Both the position numbers and the translations under genes were made by a program. Below the pieces are notes generated by a model, which ran no database searches, had not been told where the DNA came from, and saw nothing but the letters and a program-made list of their open reading frames with translations. DNA of 37,810 nucleotides from a virus: IMG/VR virus record IMGVR_UViG_3300043427_001081, positions 1 to 37,810 of that record; one strand, written 5' to 3'. Positions 9,901 through 18,738 of this stretch are shown here, piece after piece (within the stretch, counting starts at the first letter, position 1; each line of letters begins with the position of its first letter).

Positions 9901-12184
9901 TTTGAGTGATGTTATTCAGGTAATAAATAATATCACCACTGGTCGGCGTCGTACCAGCGCTAATGTTGGCAACCTTGATCTTTGTCTTGCCCGCTCCAGA
10001 CCTACCACTTGCGCCTTCTTTTGCGTCAATGCCTCGGCTAGCAAAATAGGTAAAGCAATTAACCCATTCGGCTCTCGCCCCATTCGTCATCTCTAGGGCG
10101 ACGTTATTAGGCGTAATGAAAGTGCATTCGTTAAATAGTATTGCTGCCTGAAGGCTTGCAGCATTCACAAGCGACCCATCAATCTTAGCCCCGCGCCCTG
10201 CTTTAAATGTGGAGCCGCCAGGGTTATGTATGGTATCAAAACCATATGGGTCGGTTGCGGTTATTTCACTCCCCCTGTTAAGTACGGTAACACGCTGAAC
10301 ATATGGAGAACGCAGGCTGGTAGTGGAATTGGTAGCGAAGCTAATACCAATTCCCGGCTCGTAAAAATTGCCTATCGTTAAATCTTGTATTCCGCAATCG
10401 CCATTAAGTAGGAAGCCATTATTCTGTTTTGTTCCAGCAGTTGGCTGGATAAAGGTCGAACGAAGACCTGCCCCATTAACCGCAACTCCACCAGGAATCG
10501 TGAGGGGGAATGTTTCAGAATAAGTTCCGGGGCCGATTCGAACCGTATCACCACTGGTAGCAATGCTTAAAGCAAACGCAACAGTCGCAAATGGTTGGTT
10601 GAATGACAGCCCATCATTCGCGTTTGATCCGTCCGTGGAAACGTAGTAGGTATTACCCTCGGACGCAGGCAAGGAGGCACCAGTTGCGCCTTGTGGTCCT
10701 GTCGCTCCAGTTGCGCCATCAATGCCCGCCACGCCCGTCGCGCCAGTCGCGCCATTACTTCCGGCGGGACCAGTAGCTCCAGTTACGCCGGTTGCGCCAT
10801 CTATTCCGCTGGGGCCGGTTGCTCCGGTGACGCCAGCAACACCGGTTGCCCCAATATCTCCCGCATCACCGGTACGGAAAAAGCTAAGAGCTAGTCCAAT
10901 GCTATTAGCAGGAAGCGTTCCGGAAATGTAAGTGACACCAATTTTGCGGTAGCCTGTGGCGACGGTGACGCTATTGACCTGGAATAAATTAGTGACGTTC
11001 GAGGTGCTAAGAGAAGCTTGGATTAGCAGATAGCCATCAATCAGACTGGTGGAATCGTCCCAAGTCGCGTACCATGCAGTTTGGTTGGCACTGGCTGCGT
11101 CTAGATCATCAATAAAGATTTGGGTAACAGAGGAGATCGTTGCACTGTTGTAACGCACTGTGCCGGTACCCGGGTCGGCATCGGTTACAGTTGTGCTAAA
11201 GGTGTAACGAACGCCACTCCGGACTCCGGTGGCGCCAGAGACCCCAATTACTCCAGTCGCGCCGGTAACGCCAGCGACGCCAGTTGCGCCGGTTGCACCA
11301 GTGGCACCCGTGCCTCCGGAAACGCCAGTAGAGCCCTGTATTCCAGTGGCTCCAGTCGCGCCCTCTACACCGGTAGCTCCCTGCACACCTGTAGCCCCAG
11401 TCACGCCACTTGGGCCGGTTGGCCCTTCAACGCCCGTGCTGCCGACCGGGCCCGTGGCACCGGAAACACCGGTCACTCCAGTGGCTCCAGTGGCTCCTGT
11501 TATACCAATAGGGCCAGTGCTTCCTTGGATGCCCGTCACACCAGTAGCGCCAGTAGCACCGGTAACACCAGCACCTGTTGCGCCGGTTATGCCAATTGGA
11601 CCGCTGACTCCAGTGGCGCCAGTAGGGCCAGCGATTCCAGTGGGTCCCGTCGCGCCACTAATGCCAATAACGCCAGAAGGGCCTGTCGGGCCTTCTGCTC
11701 CCGTCGCGCCAGTTACTCCAGTCGCGCCAGCAATATTTCCAGCACTAATCCAATCATTGCCATCATAGCTCCAAATATCGCCTTGAGTTTCGTCTATTAC
11801 AGCATTGCCGACTACCGCTCCCGGAAACGCTGTATTCAGTGTCGTTTCTGGGTCGATGCCTACCGTCGGAACTGATCCAATGATTAACGCAGGGTTGCCG
11901 GTCACGCCAGTCGCACCCGTTGGCCCTTGGATACCCGTAGCGCCCGTCGCCCCGCCGGGGTCACCCTGCGGTCCAGTTGCGCCAGTGATACCTACACCAA
12001 TAGGTCCAGTGGGGCCAGTTGGGCCAATTGGCCCGGTGGAACCAGTGGCGCCATCGTCACCAAGGATACCATCGGTACCGGCAGGTCCCTGAGGGCCGAC
12101 GATGCCAACACTGACGGTTTCTACATTGCCGTCATCAATAATAGTAACAACTGATTCAGTTGTTATGTTTACGATATCGGTCAT
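6998..12184 (-). CDS. giant collagen-like tail fibre with beta-helix and LamG domains (1728 aa)
   Basis: A very large modular fibre. Approximate residues: 1-29 N-terminal beta segment; 30-98 first Gly-X-Y run; 100-150 a W-rich module (IIGSVPTVG...[12 protein letters not shown]); 153-322 second Gly-X-Y run; 323-435 globular domain; 440-505 third run; 510-900 right-handed beta-helix of the DUF1565/pectate-lyase type, opening [20 protein letters not shown]; 915-1100 LamG/concanavalin-like domain; 1265-1360 fourth run; 1365-1415 carbohydrate-binding-like module ([19 protein letters not shown]); 1416-1625 fifth run; 1626-1728 C-terminal beta domain. The triplets are unusually Thr-rich (GAT, GPT, GVT) with almost no Lys or Arg. 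The start ATG overlaps the upstream stop by 4 nt (ATGA). It probably forms a long trimeric fibre with glycan-binding knobs. Confidence 0.88.
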   Translation of the reverse strand: MTDIVNITTESVVTIIDDGNVETVSVGIVGPQGPAGTDGILGDDGATGSTGPIGPTGPTGPIGVGITGATGPQGDPGGATGATGIQGPTGATGVTGNPALIIGSVPTVGIDPETTLNTAFPGAVVGNAVIDETQGDIWSYDGNDWISAGNIAGATGVTGATGAEGPTGPSGVIGISGATGPTGIAGPTGATGVSGPIGITGATGAGVTGATGATGVTGIQGSTGPIGITGATGATGVTGVSGATGPVGSTGVEGPTGPSGVTGATGVQGATGVEGATGATGIQGSTGVSGGTGATGATGATGVAGVTGATGVIGVSGATGVRSGVRYTFSTTVTDADPGTGTVRYNSATISSVTQIFIDDLDAASANQTAWYATWDDSTSLIDGYLLIQASLSTSNVTNLFQVNSVTVATGYRKIGVTYISGTLPANSIGLALSFFRTGDAGDIGATGVAGVTGATGPSGIDGATGVTGATGPAGSNGATGATGVAGIDGATGATGPQGATGASLPASEGNTYYVSTDGSNANDGLSFNQPFATVAFALSIATSGDTVRIGPGTYSETFPLTIPGGVAVNGAGLRSTFIQPTAGTKQNNGFLLNGDCGIQDLTIGNFYEPGIGISFATNSTTSLRSPYVQRVTVLNRGSEITATDPYGFDTIHNPGGSTFKAGRGAKIDGSLVNAASLQAAILFNECTFITPNNVALEMTNGARAEWVNCFTYFASRGIDAKEGASGRSGAGKTKIKVANISAGTTPTSGDIIYYLNNITQSGTYSRTGLTINVTSTNHGLTTNDKIYADFTSGTATDNYYSVNVTGPDNFFVTDSVSGSTSGNVSFKEALAYGTISSYSSGTVLLNNKGIGTFVTAASQQNNTVAVYGDAALDTSRSKFGSASLALDGVGDYAEVESNTNFGFGTGDFSIGGFIYLTQLGIGQTFIDLRNGLTTDIAPVIRVTPSNVLAYYTDGSDRITGTTTLAANSWYYFYVSRVSGTTRLFLNGTQEGSNYADSNNYGTAKPVRIGGSITNASFLAGNIDDIVIKNQGSATSTVPTFAALNDSNTKLLLHFDGGNNSVIIKDDSTAVQDVRFATSSGTSLITSSQITLADYAEFGADMRSIGSASVFGTEGVRCDGLGVKIRLFAYNFGHIGSGKDFSQDESLVLPDNEVIEVNGGRCFYVSSDQSGNFRVGNLFYVDEENGAVVFGSQDFNISSLSNLEITDGTNTSTITPTSATVGTVRVSSDTISTTSGGITISPTNDTITLDGNVTIIGTLSGPNVVGATGATGVAGATGVIGVSGATGATGVAGPAGASGVVGVTGATGVAGVTGATGVTGATGVIGVSGATGAIGASGATGATGVIGVSGATGATGADALWNFTGAYSGGASYAVGDVATFNGETWYRINSNGGNVGDTPSEGTFWTLIAEKGATGATGVIGVSGATGAIGVSGATGATGVTGPTGATGVIGVSGATGVIGVTGPTGATGVIGVSGATGIQGSTGVEGPTGATGVIGVTGATGATGVIGPTGATGVVGVSGATGATGVGTTGATGVIGISGATGATGVGVDGATGATGVAGVTGATGVVGVSGATGATGVTGATGVNGIDGPTGATGATGVAGDAGATGVTGATGVIGPAAPKAITVLFPTNAEKIAIFYTTSAITITELEYVVAGTTPSVTVSIRHGSDFSAAGTEVVTSGTVVTSTSTGQTITSFNNASVAANSFVWLTTTASSGTVTQLHASLKF

Positions 12185-12507
12185 GCGTCCTCCTTGGCGG
12201 TCAGGCCGGGATCAATGGTGACAGCGCCCTCTAGCCAATAGTCTCTAGTATCGTCATTGTAAACGACCATCAGGTCCCAAAATGCTGGCTTCTTGAGTGG
12301 CGTAGTATCTTGCCAATCTATCGTTAATCGAATATGGCCATCTACAGCGTCTATTACAGTAACCTCAAAATCTGCCACCTTATTTCTGCGCTTTTCGTCC
12401 CAAATTTGCGCGAATACTTCATGACCAGTTATATCAATCGGAAGGATGACATCCTTAGTAAAGGTTGCCCTTTGATAGATAGTTATGTCGTATCTTCCAG
12501 GAACCAC
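12181..12507 (-). CDS. BppU-like N-terminal-domain protein, fibre or baseplate connector
   Basis: 108 residues from a GTG start. The pattern [18 protein letters not shown][12 protein letters not shown]...G-x-I-x-LTIDW...YWLEGAV-x-IDPGLT matches a widespread small phage beta-sandwich family related to the N-terminal domain of baseplate upper protein BppU. Members usually sit beside tail-fibre genes and link fibre to tail. Here its TGA overlaps the ATG of the giant collagen-like fibre by 4 nt, consistent with a partner protein made in step with that fibre. It is the first gene after the capsid terminator at 12547-12570. Confidence 0.72.
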   Translation of the reverse strand: MVPGRYDITIYQRATFTKDVILPIDITGHEVFAQIWDEKRRNKVADFEVTVIDAVDGHIRLTIDWQDTTPLKKPAFWDLMVVYNDDTRDYWLEGAVTIDPGLTAKEDA

Positions 12508-12546
12508 TGATAATTTAGTCGCTAGAATAGTTTACCCGTAGACAAT

Positions 12547-12570
12547 AAAAAAGGAGGTCCGAAGACCTCC
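12547..12570 (-). terminator. intrinsic terminator after the major capsid gene
   Basis: On the minus strand, GGAGGTC-TTCG-GACCTCC is a perfect 7-bp stem with the very stable UUCG tetraloop, followed by six T. It lies 22 nt after the capsid stop codon. Confidence 0.95.
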
Positions 12571-12591
12571 AATTTCAAGTTGTTTCCGTGA

Positions 12592-13485
12592 TCAGGAAAC
12601 AGTGGCGGTTGCGTCCACGCCAGCCAGACGACTAGCGGCGCGACCATTGATCAGAGCCATGCCACAGTACCACTCAACCCGGGTCACCAGGGTCGGGGAA
12701 TCGGTAGCTTCACCCAGATCGCGGACCTGAGGGCCACCGTTCTGCAGGCCGGTCAGCAGGTCATTACCGAAGGCAACAACGTAGATCGACTGGCTGCTAG
12801 GGGTGCCATCAAGGATAGCAACGTTCTGATGGTCGCGGTCAATCTCCAGGACGGGCACACCGCCGTAGAAGAGTTGCTGATAACCGAAATCGTTGCGCTC
12901 GATGTCGATCTGACCGTTGGCACGGGCCACCTTGCTCAGGTGACGACGAGCAGACTTGGACATAACCAGATACTTCTGGCCGCCTTGGGCGTCCACAGCA
13001 TCCAGAGCCTCGTCAAGCTTGCCGGTATCGAGGGCGCCACCACCGTTGTTGATGTACTGGCTGGAACCGGAAGGCAGGCGAGCGGCCAGGCCGTCGAACT
13101 CAGCAGCGTTGCTGTCAGAGTCACCGTTGATAAACAGACCCTCGAAGGCCAGACGCATTGCGCGAGTCTTGGCTTGGATCTGATAGGCACGAGCTTCGGG
13201 GCCTTCGAGGTCCACGATAGCGCGGTCAACCTTGATATCGCCACCGAAGAGCTTCAGAGCCTCGCTCTGTTGCTTGACGGTAGCATAGCTCTCGGCATAG
13301 CCATCGTTGAAGGCACGGAAGCCTACATCACCGAGAGACTCCTCGCGCTTCCAGAACAGGCCATTGCCTTGCACTTCACGGAAGGGCAGGTTCTGCAGAA
13401 GGGGACCGGCGGCGAGTTCGGTGATGATCGCCAGTTCCTGGGGGTTGGTCGAGTGCTTCTTGGCCTCGACGAGAGTAAGTGCCAT
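12592..13485 (-). CDS. major capsid protein, HK97-fold type
   Basis: 297 residues opening MALTLVEAKKHSTNPQELAI, followed by LLQNLPFREVQGNGLFWKRE at about 30-49 and a GFRAFNDGYAES segment. This pattern is typical of a family of short phage major capsid proteins (N-arm, then a conserved 'LPF-x-x-V-x-GN' strand). The C-terminal half contains a YLVMSKSARRHL stretch and the VPVLEIDRD strand expected of the P-domain. SD AGGAA lies 6 nt before the ATG. The gene is visibly more GC-rich than its neighbours, consistent with codon selection for high expression. It is bracketed by intrinsic terminators, so its mRNA is probably monocistronic. Confidence 0.88.
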   Translation of the reverse strand: MALTLVEAKKHSTNPQELAIITELAAGPLLQNLPFREVQGNGLFWKREESLGDVGFRAFNDGYAESYATVKQQSEALKLFGGDIKVDRAIVDLEGPEARAYQIQAKTRAMRLAFEGLFINGDSDSNAAEFDGLAARLPSGSSQYINNGGGALDTGKLDEALDAVDAQGGQKYLVMSKSARRHLSKVARANGQIDIERNDFGYQQLFYGGVPVLEIDRDHQNVAILDGTPSSQSIYVVAFGNDLLTGLQNGGPQVRDLGEATDSPTLVTRVEWYCGMALINGRAASRLAGVDATATVS

Positions 13486-13625
13486 GATGTTTCCTAAGTT
13501 GGATGAATGTGGGTAGGAAAGGTAAATCGCCTCTAGAACGTCACGTTCCGATTGCGCTAGACCCTCCCCGCTAGGTCATCACAACCAGGCCAGGGCTGGG
13601 TACTTCACCATAGAGTACCGAACAT
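13486..13625 (-). promoter_or_regulatory. capsid gene leader with palindrome
   Basis: 140 bp between the upstream terminator and the capsid ATG. They must hold the capsid promoter if the terminator works. The clearest element is the 13-bp palindrome GAACGTCACGTTC at 13536-13548. A weak -35/-10 pair on the minus strand (TTGTGA, 17 nt, TCTAGC) is the best promoter match I see and is not convincing. Confidence 0.4.
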
Positions 13626-13654
13626 AAAAAAAGGACCGGTTTTTTTGCCGGCCC
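13626..13654 (-). terminator. intrinsic terminator between scaffold and capsid genes
   Basis: The minus strand reads GGGCCGG, loop CAAAAAAA, CCGGTCC, then seven T; the 7-bp stem has one G-U pair. It lies 18 nt after the scaffold stop codon. Confidence 0.88.
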
Positions 13655-13672
13655 AGTGCTCCGCTATTAGCA

Positions 13673-14410
13673 TCAGCCAAAGGCTCGCTGGAATAGTTCT
13701 TCTCGGCTCAGTGACGACAGATCCTCGCTAGTGACGCCGTTGGCATCAGTGCCGCCGTAGCCAATGCCAGCGCCAGAGCCTTTGTTACCTTTAAAGAAGG
13801 TCCCGTAAATTGGATGGTTTTTGAACTGACCCAGATAGTCCTCTGGGTTGATCCGACGACCAGAATCCTTGTCCAAGATCGGATCACCGGCACTATCTAC
13901 TACGGTGACATTGCCGTCGACCTCAAGACGGAACTGACTACCGATCTGATTGGCAAGCATGTCAAAAAAAGACACGCCATCGGCAGCATCGGTGCGTCCG
14001 CCAGCGGCGAAGAACACCTTCTCGAGGGCATAACGCTTTCGAAACTCCTGCAACTCGCGATTAGCCGCTTCCGCTTTCTTGGTAGCCTCGGCGGCCTGGG
14101 AACCGTACTTTTCTTCAAGTAATCCAGTACGTTCGTCCGCTGCAGCTTTTTCACGTGCGGCGATAGCGGCTTCCTCTTGGAGCTTTCGATATTCGTCAGG
14201 ATTAATCTGCGCAAACTTTTCTAGTTGCGCAGCTTTTTCCTTTACTTCTTTTTCATAAATTTTACGAGCTTCGCGTTCCGACTTTAGGGCCTTTAACAGG
14301 TTCTGGACTTCATCTTCGCTGTAAGCTTTACCTTCAGCGATTTCGGCACTGTCGGTGCCGGTATTAGACATCGCGCTCATCTCAAGCGCTTGTGCGTTGT
14401 CTTCGGGCAT
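13673..14410 (-). CDS. capsid scaffolding protein
   Basis: 245 residues from ATG 14410; the frame also opens at TTG 14452, but a hairpin lies in between, so I prefer the ATG. It is highly charged and predicted helical. A Glu/Lys/Ala coiled coil spans roughly residues 35-130 (for example LKALKSEREARKIYEKEVKE). A compact C-terminal part follows, ending SLSREELFQRAFG. A coiled-coil acidic protein immediately upstream of the major capsid gene is the usual layout of a phage scaffolding protein, which directs procapsid assembly and then leaves. No protease catalytic motif is visible. Confidence 0.78.
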   Translation of the reverse strand: MPEDNAQALEMSAMSNTGTDSAEIAEGKAYSEDEVQNLLKALKSEREARKIYEKEVKEKAAQLEKFAQINPDEYRKLQEEAAIAAREKAAADERTGLLEEKYGSQAAEATKKAEAANRELQEFRKRYALEKVFFAAGGRTDAADGVSFFDMLANQIGSQFRLEVDGNVTVVDSAGDPILDKDSGRRINPEDYLGQFKNHPIYGTFFKGNKGSGAGIGYGGTDANGVTSEDLSSLSREELFQRAFG

Positions 14411-14419
14411 TTTATTAGG

Positions 14420-14442
14420 CGTCTCGCCTATGGGGCGAGATA
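14420..14442 (-). promoter_or_regulatory. 5' leader hairpin upstream of the scaffold gene
   Basis: On the minus strand TCTCGCC and GGCGAGA form a perfect 7-bp stem around a CCATA loop, about 12 nt before ATG 14410. There is no T-run after it, so it is more likely a translational or RNA-stability element than a terminator. Confidence 0.4.
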
Positions 14443-14453
14443 GTATGCCCAAT

Positions 14454-14467
14454 TAATTGATCAATTA
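14454..14467. promoter_or_regulatory. 14-bp perfect palindrome, possible operator
   Basis: TAATTGATCAATTA is fully self-complementary. It sits on the stop codon of the 38-residue small frame and upstream of the scaffold leader, a position suited to a regulator binding site. There is no direct evidence of function. Confidence 0.3.
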
Positions 14468-14581
14468 TTTGTTGACAATTTTTTTCACTAATTTTTCATC
14501 TTTTTCACGGCGCAACAAGCTATTACGCGCCACGGCTTGCAGTAGTTTGGCGTATTGCGACAGGCTTGATTCTTTTGACAT
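14465..14581 (-). CDS. 38-residue small protein upstream of scaffold, function unknown
   Basis: A short frame from ATG 14581 to TAA 14465-14467 in the 200-bp gap before the scaffold gene. It reads MSKESSLSQYAKLLQAVARN, then a Lys/Arg/Glu-rich amphipathic helix ending KKIVNK. The composition is protein-like and the frame fills most of the gap, but there is no clear Shine-Dalgarno sequence. It could be a capsid-assembly accessory peptide or a chance frame. Confidence 0.38.
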   Translation of the reverse strand: MSKESSLSQYAKLLQAVARNSLLRREKDEKLVKKIVNK

Positions 14582-14649
14582 TGCTAGATATGCTGCTTAC
14601 TAGCTTGCCATATGTTTTGTTGCCATGAAACATCACGAAGGCAAAAGGG

Positions 14650-16476
14650 TCATGGTTTCAAGTCGTCAGTAGAGAACCCAAGTGCAAGCAGCATCTGCCT
14701 GCAGTACTGCGGGTCGTTCCAGTCATTTACAACAATAAATGATTCGTTTATGTATTCTTTATAGCCGAATGTTTCCACGTACCAGGGGATCCCTGGGCGG
14801 GCAACGGCCCGTGGAGAAATAGCGATCTTTGGCTTAATGTTGGTTACCGGCGGATAGGGATTAACGTCCCCACCCCAGCAGTCCGAGTCGCCGTAGGCGT
14901 AATCTGGATAAGGGTATTCTGCGTTTGCGTTCCAATAAGCATACGAGAACGTCGCCCCTTGCTTGTAGTAGTCTTCGTATATGTAGCCAGTAGCTGTGCC
15001 ACCATAAGGAGGACACCACTCATCACTATTTACTGACTTAAATGTTCCGTCAATGTTCCAGTCTTCAAGAATATACTTTTGCGTAGCTGGAAATGACTTT
15101 ATATTTGCCGGATCAGTAAATTGATATTGATTATTCATCATTGCGTAAACGGCCGGCGTAAACGGCTCTTCGTTATACGGCTCAATACCCTCGCCATTGC
15201 CGTTTCCGTAATAAAACTGAAGCTGAACAGATTGACTTGGATACTTGGTTTGCACGTACAAGTATCCATCAGGACTTGGTCCCTCTGGGCCGTTTACCTT
15301 GCTCCTAATCCTAGTCTCAAATTCTATTGTCTGCGAGTTTGTCGACTCATCAGTTACTTCATCTATCCAATGCTGCATCCTTGCAGGCACGGCTATTTCG
15401 CGTATCGCAGTATTGCTGACAACAAATGCTTTTGTTGTTTTTTGCCTTCCATAATTTGAAGTTATGCTTACTAACCCTCTATCAAAAGCATTAAACTGAG
15501 AAAGAGGAGGATTACCTGAAAGAGGATACGGCTTTGCCCACCCAGAGAAACTATAGGCCGTTTCTCCCCAGTACTCAACCCTGTACTCAGGAGGATAGTA
15601 AAACCAAGAATATGTGTTGTTGAAAGAATTGTAAAACCATAGGCCATTAGGGTAAAAATTAGATCCGTTTAAAAACCACGGCGGCCCATCTGGCCATATA
15701 AAACTTTCAGAGGATGTTTTTTCAAAATGATAGTAGAGGCCAGTCACCTCGACGTAGTCGTACGTCGCTACGCCATAAAAGATTATAATGTGATTATCTT
15801 TTCCGGCAGGCAATACTAGCCAGTCGTAACTAAGGCTACTGTTTTCAAGGTGCGCTGTAGTGCATTCACTAATTGTCAATGTTCCGAACTTCGCCGTTTC
15901 TCCAGTTGTAAGAAGCCTATAGTCATCCTGCACAAGCAGGTCAGTAAAGCCTTGAGATATTGCACTATAATCAACACCAGTTAGACCAAAATCAAAACTT
16001 ACCCACTGGCTACCATCGCCACATCCAAATTGCACTGGAGTCTTTCTGTTGCAGCTATAAGAGTCATTTGGGCCGGCAAAAGCTACGTTAAACGTATTCC
16101 AAGAACCCTGATACCGTTCGTTAATATATTTTGAGGTATTTCCCCCGGAAACATAACCGTCGTATGTATCGCCATAGTAATACTGCTCCCCGCCTTCGGC
16201 GAACCAGGAAAGTCCTATAGAACCACGGGACGGAATGCGAAACGCTGCTGGTCTGCGCTCAGCAAAAGGCACAACGGTAGGCACGCCATAAAGCGAGGTG
16301 CCATCCGGTGCCTGGCCGTTGGCGGCGAGCCTGGCGTTGCGCTGCTCAGTGCCATCCGCCTCGATCTGGGCCGTGCGTTCCTTCTCTAGTTGTGCCTGGC
16401 GGGCAGCCGCTTGCAGTTGCTTGGCCTTGTCACTGAGGCCGCCCGATCCAACCGTGACATTGATCTGGGTGCTCAC
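14650..16476 (-). CDS. tail-tip or fibre-associated virion protein (608 aa), function unknown
   Basis: It starts at GTG 16476, 3 nt after the upstream stop. Residues 1-55 are helical and charged (SDKAKQLQAAARQAQLEKER). They lead into a linker rich in Pro and Gly (NGQAPDGTSLYGVPTVVPF). The remaining 530 residues are very rich in Tyr, Trp, Asn and Gly with little charge, the composition of beta-structured, glycan-binding virion proteins. There are no catalytic motifs I can identify. It lies between two small paralogous structural genes and the scaffold gene, so it belongs to the distal tail group. Confidence 0.68.
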   Translation of the reverse strand: MSTQINVTVGSGGLSDKAKQLQAAARQAQLEKERTAQIEADGTEQRNARLAANGQAPDGTSLYGVPTVVPFAERRPAAFRIPSRGSIGLSWFAEGGEQYYYGDTYDGYVSGGNTSKYINERYQGSWNTFNVAFAGPNDSYSCNRKTPVQFGCGDGSQWVSFDFGLTGVDYSAISQGFTDLLVQDDYRLLTTGETAKFGTLTISECTTAHLENSSLSYDWLVLPAGKDNHIIIFYGVATYDYVEVTGLYYHFEKTSSESFIWPDGPPWFLNGSNFYPNGLWFYNSFNNTYSWFYYPPEYRVEYWGETAYSFSGWAKPYPLSGNPPLSQFNAFDRGLVSITSNYGRQKTTKAFVVSNTAIREIAVPARMQHWIDEVTDESTNSQTIEFETRIRSKVNGPEGPSPDGYLYVQTKYPSQSVQLQFYYGNGNGEGIEPYNEEPFTPAVYAMMNNQYQFTDPANIKSFPATQKYILEDWNIDGTFKSVNSDEWCPPYGGTATGYIYEDYYKQGATFSYAYWNANAEYPYPDYAYGDSDCWGGDVNPYPPVTNIKPKIAISPRAVARPGIPWYVETFGYKEYINESFIVVNDWNDPQYCRQMLLALGFSTDDLKP

Positions 16477-16479
16477 GTC

Positions 16480-16884
16480 TTAATCATCGCAAACCAATGC
16501 GATCCTGTAGGTCTGCGTCTGACCGGGGGCTAGCGCAATGTTTGGATTTTCAACTATTAAACTATGAATATAAGTTTCACCCTCAATATAGATGATTACG
16601 TGATCATAAATATATCCTGCACCAGTGGCTGTAAAAGCGGCATCGATTGTCGGAACCTCATAGCGGGCGTCAGTCGCATCGTAGGCTCCCGTGGCAATAA
16701 CTTCGGAATAGCGGACATAGCCATTGCCGCTCTTCTCAACGCTCTGCCACTGAGCAACTGTACTTTCTGCTGTAAAGCCAGAAGCCCCGACGGACGCCAA
16801 CAAGACTTTCAGCGTTTCGCCTTCGTAGGCCAGGCCTGCCACCCGTTTCAACTCTTTCTGACTAATGGTGGTTGTTAGTGCCAT
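16480..16884 (-). CDS. small virion protein, paralogue of the next upstream gene
   Basis: 134 residues, beta-rich. Its middle (GNGYVRYSEVIATGAYD...) aligns by eye with the middle of the neighbouring 144-residue product (GNGYTATGATLAG...). In both, this is followed by a strand pair and an AY-x-(I/V)-I-(Y/L)-(I/Y) segment. The pair therefore looks like an old tandem duplication. The family occurs widely near phage tail fibres, with no function that I can name. It is spaced 1 nt from the upstream stop codon. Confidence 0.62.
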   Translation of the reverse strand: MALTTTISQKELKRVAGLAYEGETLKVLLASVGASGFTAESTVAQWQSVEKSGNGYVRYSEVIATGAYDATDARYEVPTIDAAFTATGAGYIYDHVIIYIEGETYIHSLIVENPNIALAPGQTQTYRIALVCDD

Positions 16885-16885
16885 A

Positions 16886-17320
16886 TTAAGTTACTGTAAA
16901 AGTTATAATACCAGAGGCATTCCAGATGATCTGGAAGATGCCGCCGTCCGTAGTGGTTATCGTTTCCCCGAAATCAATAAATATTACCGGAGGGTCGTTG
17001 GTGTCGGTGTCGTTGTAGAGGATGGCGTAGGCGGCGGCCAGGCTTCCCCCAGCCGGGACAGTCCAACTCACGTCATTGGCATCAAATTTTGCGTCGTTCG
17101 TTGTAACTTGTGTGATTGCTACGCCGGCTAACGTGGCACCAGTAGCAGTGTAGCCGTTACCAGCAGCCACTTCAGTTTTTGTCACACCCGCCAATGTGGT
17201 TGCTGAGGCCAAGTAAGTGGCACTGGTATAAAGTGCTACTTTGTATACGTCTGCGGCTACATTAGCACCAGACGCAAAGCGCTGAGCCGTGTGATCAAAT
17301 GTCGAGACAGTGACAGGCAT
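16886..17320 (-). CDS. small virion protein of a common tail-associated phage family
   Basis: 144 residues. The core pattern GNGYTATGATLAGVAITQV...DANDVSWTVPAGGSLAAAYAIL and the end GGIFQIIWNASGIITF match a recurrent small phage structural family (a single beta domain), usually coded between tail-tip and fibre genes. Its paralogue follows directly downstream. A role in fibre attachment or virion decoration is likely, but its location in the virion cannot be read from sequence. Confidence 0.68.
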   Translation of the reverse strand: MPVTVSTFDHTAQRFASGANVAADVYKVALYTSATYLASATTLAGVTKTEVAAGNGYTATGATLAGVAITQVTTNDAKFDANDVSWTVPAGGSLAAAYAILYNDTDTNDPPVIFIDFGETITTTDGGIFQIIWNASGIITFTVT

Positions 17321-17355
17321 AAGGTGATCCGCGTTTGCTAATAGGATGCCAGCTT

Positions 17356-18738
17356 CTACGGGATTGCAGCGGCAATATCATTGACGAGCGTCGTGACGCG
17401 GGAGTCAAGCAGGGCCAGGTCGAGAGATCCGCCGATGGAGTAGAAAGCGAGGCGGCTATTGCCAGCCCCGCCGAACGGAGTGCTAAAAATCCTAAATAAA
17501 CCAGATTTTACGGCACTACTTGCTTGCGTTACAGTGGTACTGCCGAGGTTGGGAGTTCTAAGAATGAAATTAGAGCTGTTACTTCTTGAAGCTCCATATA
17601 AACCAGTGCCGCCAAATGAACTTGAAAGTTGCGTATTGCTACTGCCCATGCAGCAAGTATTAAATGCACTTGTGCTTCCCTGCCTGATAAAATAACGAGA
17701 TCCATTGAAGGAAGTGTCGCCTCCTCCTAAAAGAGTTTCATCGGCACCGGTTCCCAATGCAGTTACATGCGCAGACATGTGTGCATTGTTTTGCGAATCT
17801 TGATTGTTGTCGTAAGTTAAATCTAATCTCTTCGTGGAACCACTTCCTTGGAGCCCTGTCTTGCGGTCGTAGTCAGAAGCAGCCCCTGGATGGGTTTGTG
17901 TCGGTGGCGTGAAGTTGGCGGTGTAGCGGGCTACGCCCTTGGTGATACGGAAGTCGTCAATGTAGCCGTTAAAACTTTCATCAGCACTAAATAGGTTTGC
18001 ATTGTTACCGACTCCCACTCCCACAGGTGTAAATGCAGGCGCGGTGAAAGTTACAGTAGACCCGACTTGAGTTCCATTGATAAACGCCATTGCGGAGCCA
18101 GCACTAACACTAAGTGCAACATGTTGCCACGTATTTAGGGCTAATGTGCCTCCGGATGTGTCCACAGAGGCAATGCCCGAGCCAGTGTCATGCCTTGTGC
18201 CCCAAGCCAGCGAAGATCCGTTATGACCTATATAGATAATACCAAAAAAAACTACAGCAGACGCAGAAACAGAGCTGATAATGTTAAACCCAGTTAGCTC
18301 AACCGGATAAATCCAAGCCTCAAATGTATAAGTATTAGAGCTGAATGAAAATGCTCCTCCCGTATTCGGCGCGGTGAGAGCATCGCCATTCCCGTCAAAA
18401 ACCGTACTTGCCCCGCCAAACTTGCTTTGCGTTGTACTTATCTGGGCGTTGCCCGCTCTTGTAACTGTTAGTGCGTTGTTGCTGCTATCCGTAAACGTCG
18501 TGCTACCATTTGCGCCGTTCATGCGCAGTAACAGTGATACATTTGCCCAGTGAGGGTCGGCGGGACCCCAGAAGTTGAAGTTGGTGGGCGCGGTACCAAC
18601 CAGGGGAGTCAACGCTCCATCCAAATTGTTCCAGCCAGCCATTATACAGCTTGACTTAATGCTATTCCAGGTGCCATCAGCTTTGCAGCCTCTGATGAAC
18701 GCGTCGAATGCATTAACGAGTTCTAGAGTTTGTGTCAT
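17356..18738 (-). CDS. LamG-domain tail protein, product of tandem duplication
   Basis: 460 residues containing a LamG/concanavalin A-like domain at about residues 60-265 (SLLLRMNGANGSTTFTDSS opens it). A beta-rich C-terminus ends in AFYSIGGSLDLALLDSRV. It is clearly homologous to the last ~490 residues of the upstream hub gene, sharing GALTPLVGTAPTNFNFWG and many long identical stretches even at DNA level. The ATG overlaps the hub stop by 4 nt (ATGA), and SD GGAGG lies 9 nt before it. LamG domains bind carbohydrate, so a receptor-binding role at the tail tip is probable. Confidence 0.82.
   Translation of the reverse strand: MTQTLELVNAFDAFIRGCKADGTWNSIKSSCIMAGWNNLDGALTPLVGTAPTNFNFWGPADPHWANVSLLLRMNGANGSTTFTDSSNNALTVTRAGNAQISTTQSKFGGASTVFDGNGDALTAPNTGGAFSFSSNTYTFEAWIYPVELTGFNIISSVSASAVVFFGIIYIGHNGSSLAWGTRHDTGSGIASVDTSGGTLALNTWQHVALSVSAGSAMAFINGTQVGSTVTFTAPAFTPVGVGVGNNANLFSADESFNGYIDDFRITKGVARYTANFTPPTQTHPGAASDYDRKTGLQGSGSTKRLDLTYDNNQDSQNNAHMSAHVTALGTGADETLLGGGDTSFNGSRYFIRQGSTSAFNTCCMGSSNTQLSSSFGGTGLYGASRSNSSNFILRTPNLGSTTVTQASSAVKSGLFRIFSTPFGGAGNSRLAFYSIGGSLDLALLDSRVTTLVNDIAAAIP

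Noticed and set aside
7184-12154. Long plus-strand frames rich in Pro-Val-Ala-Pro or Ser-Cys-Ala opposite the collagen-like gene
   Set aside because: They are mirror images of Gly-X-Y codon repeats on the minus strand, which leave all other frames open; no start signals or protein-like ends.
12829-13497. A 222-residue plus-strand frame
   Set aside because: Antisense to the GC-rich capsid gene, where codon bias leaves the opposite strand open.
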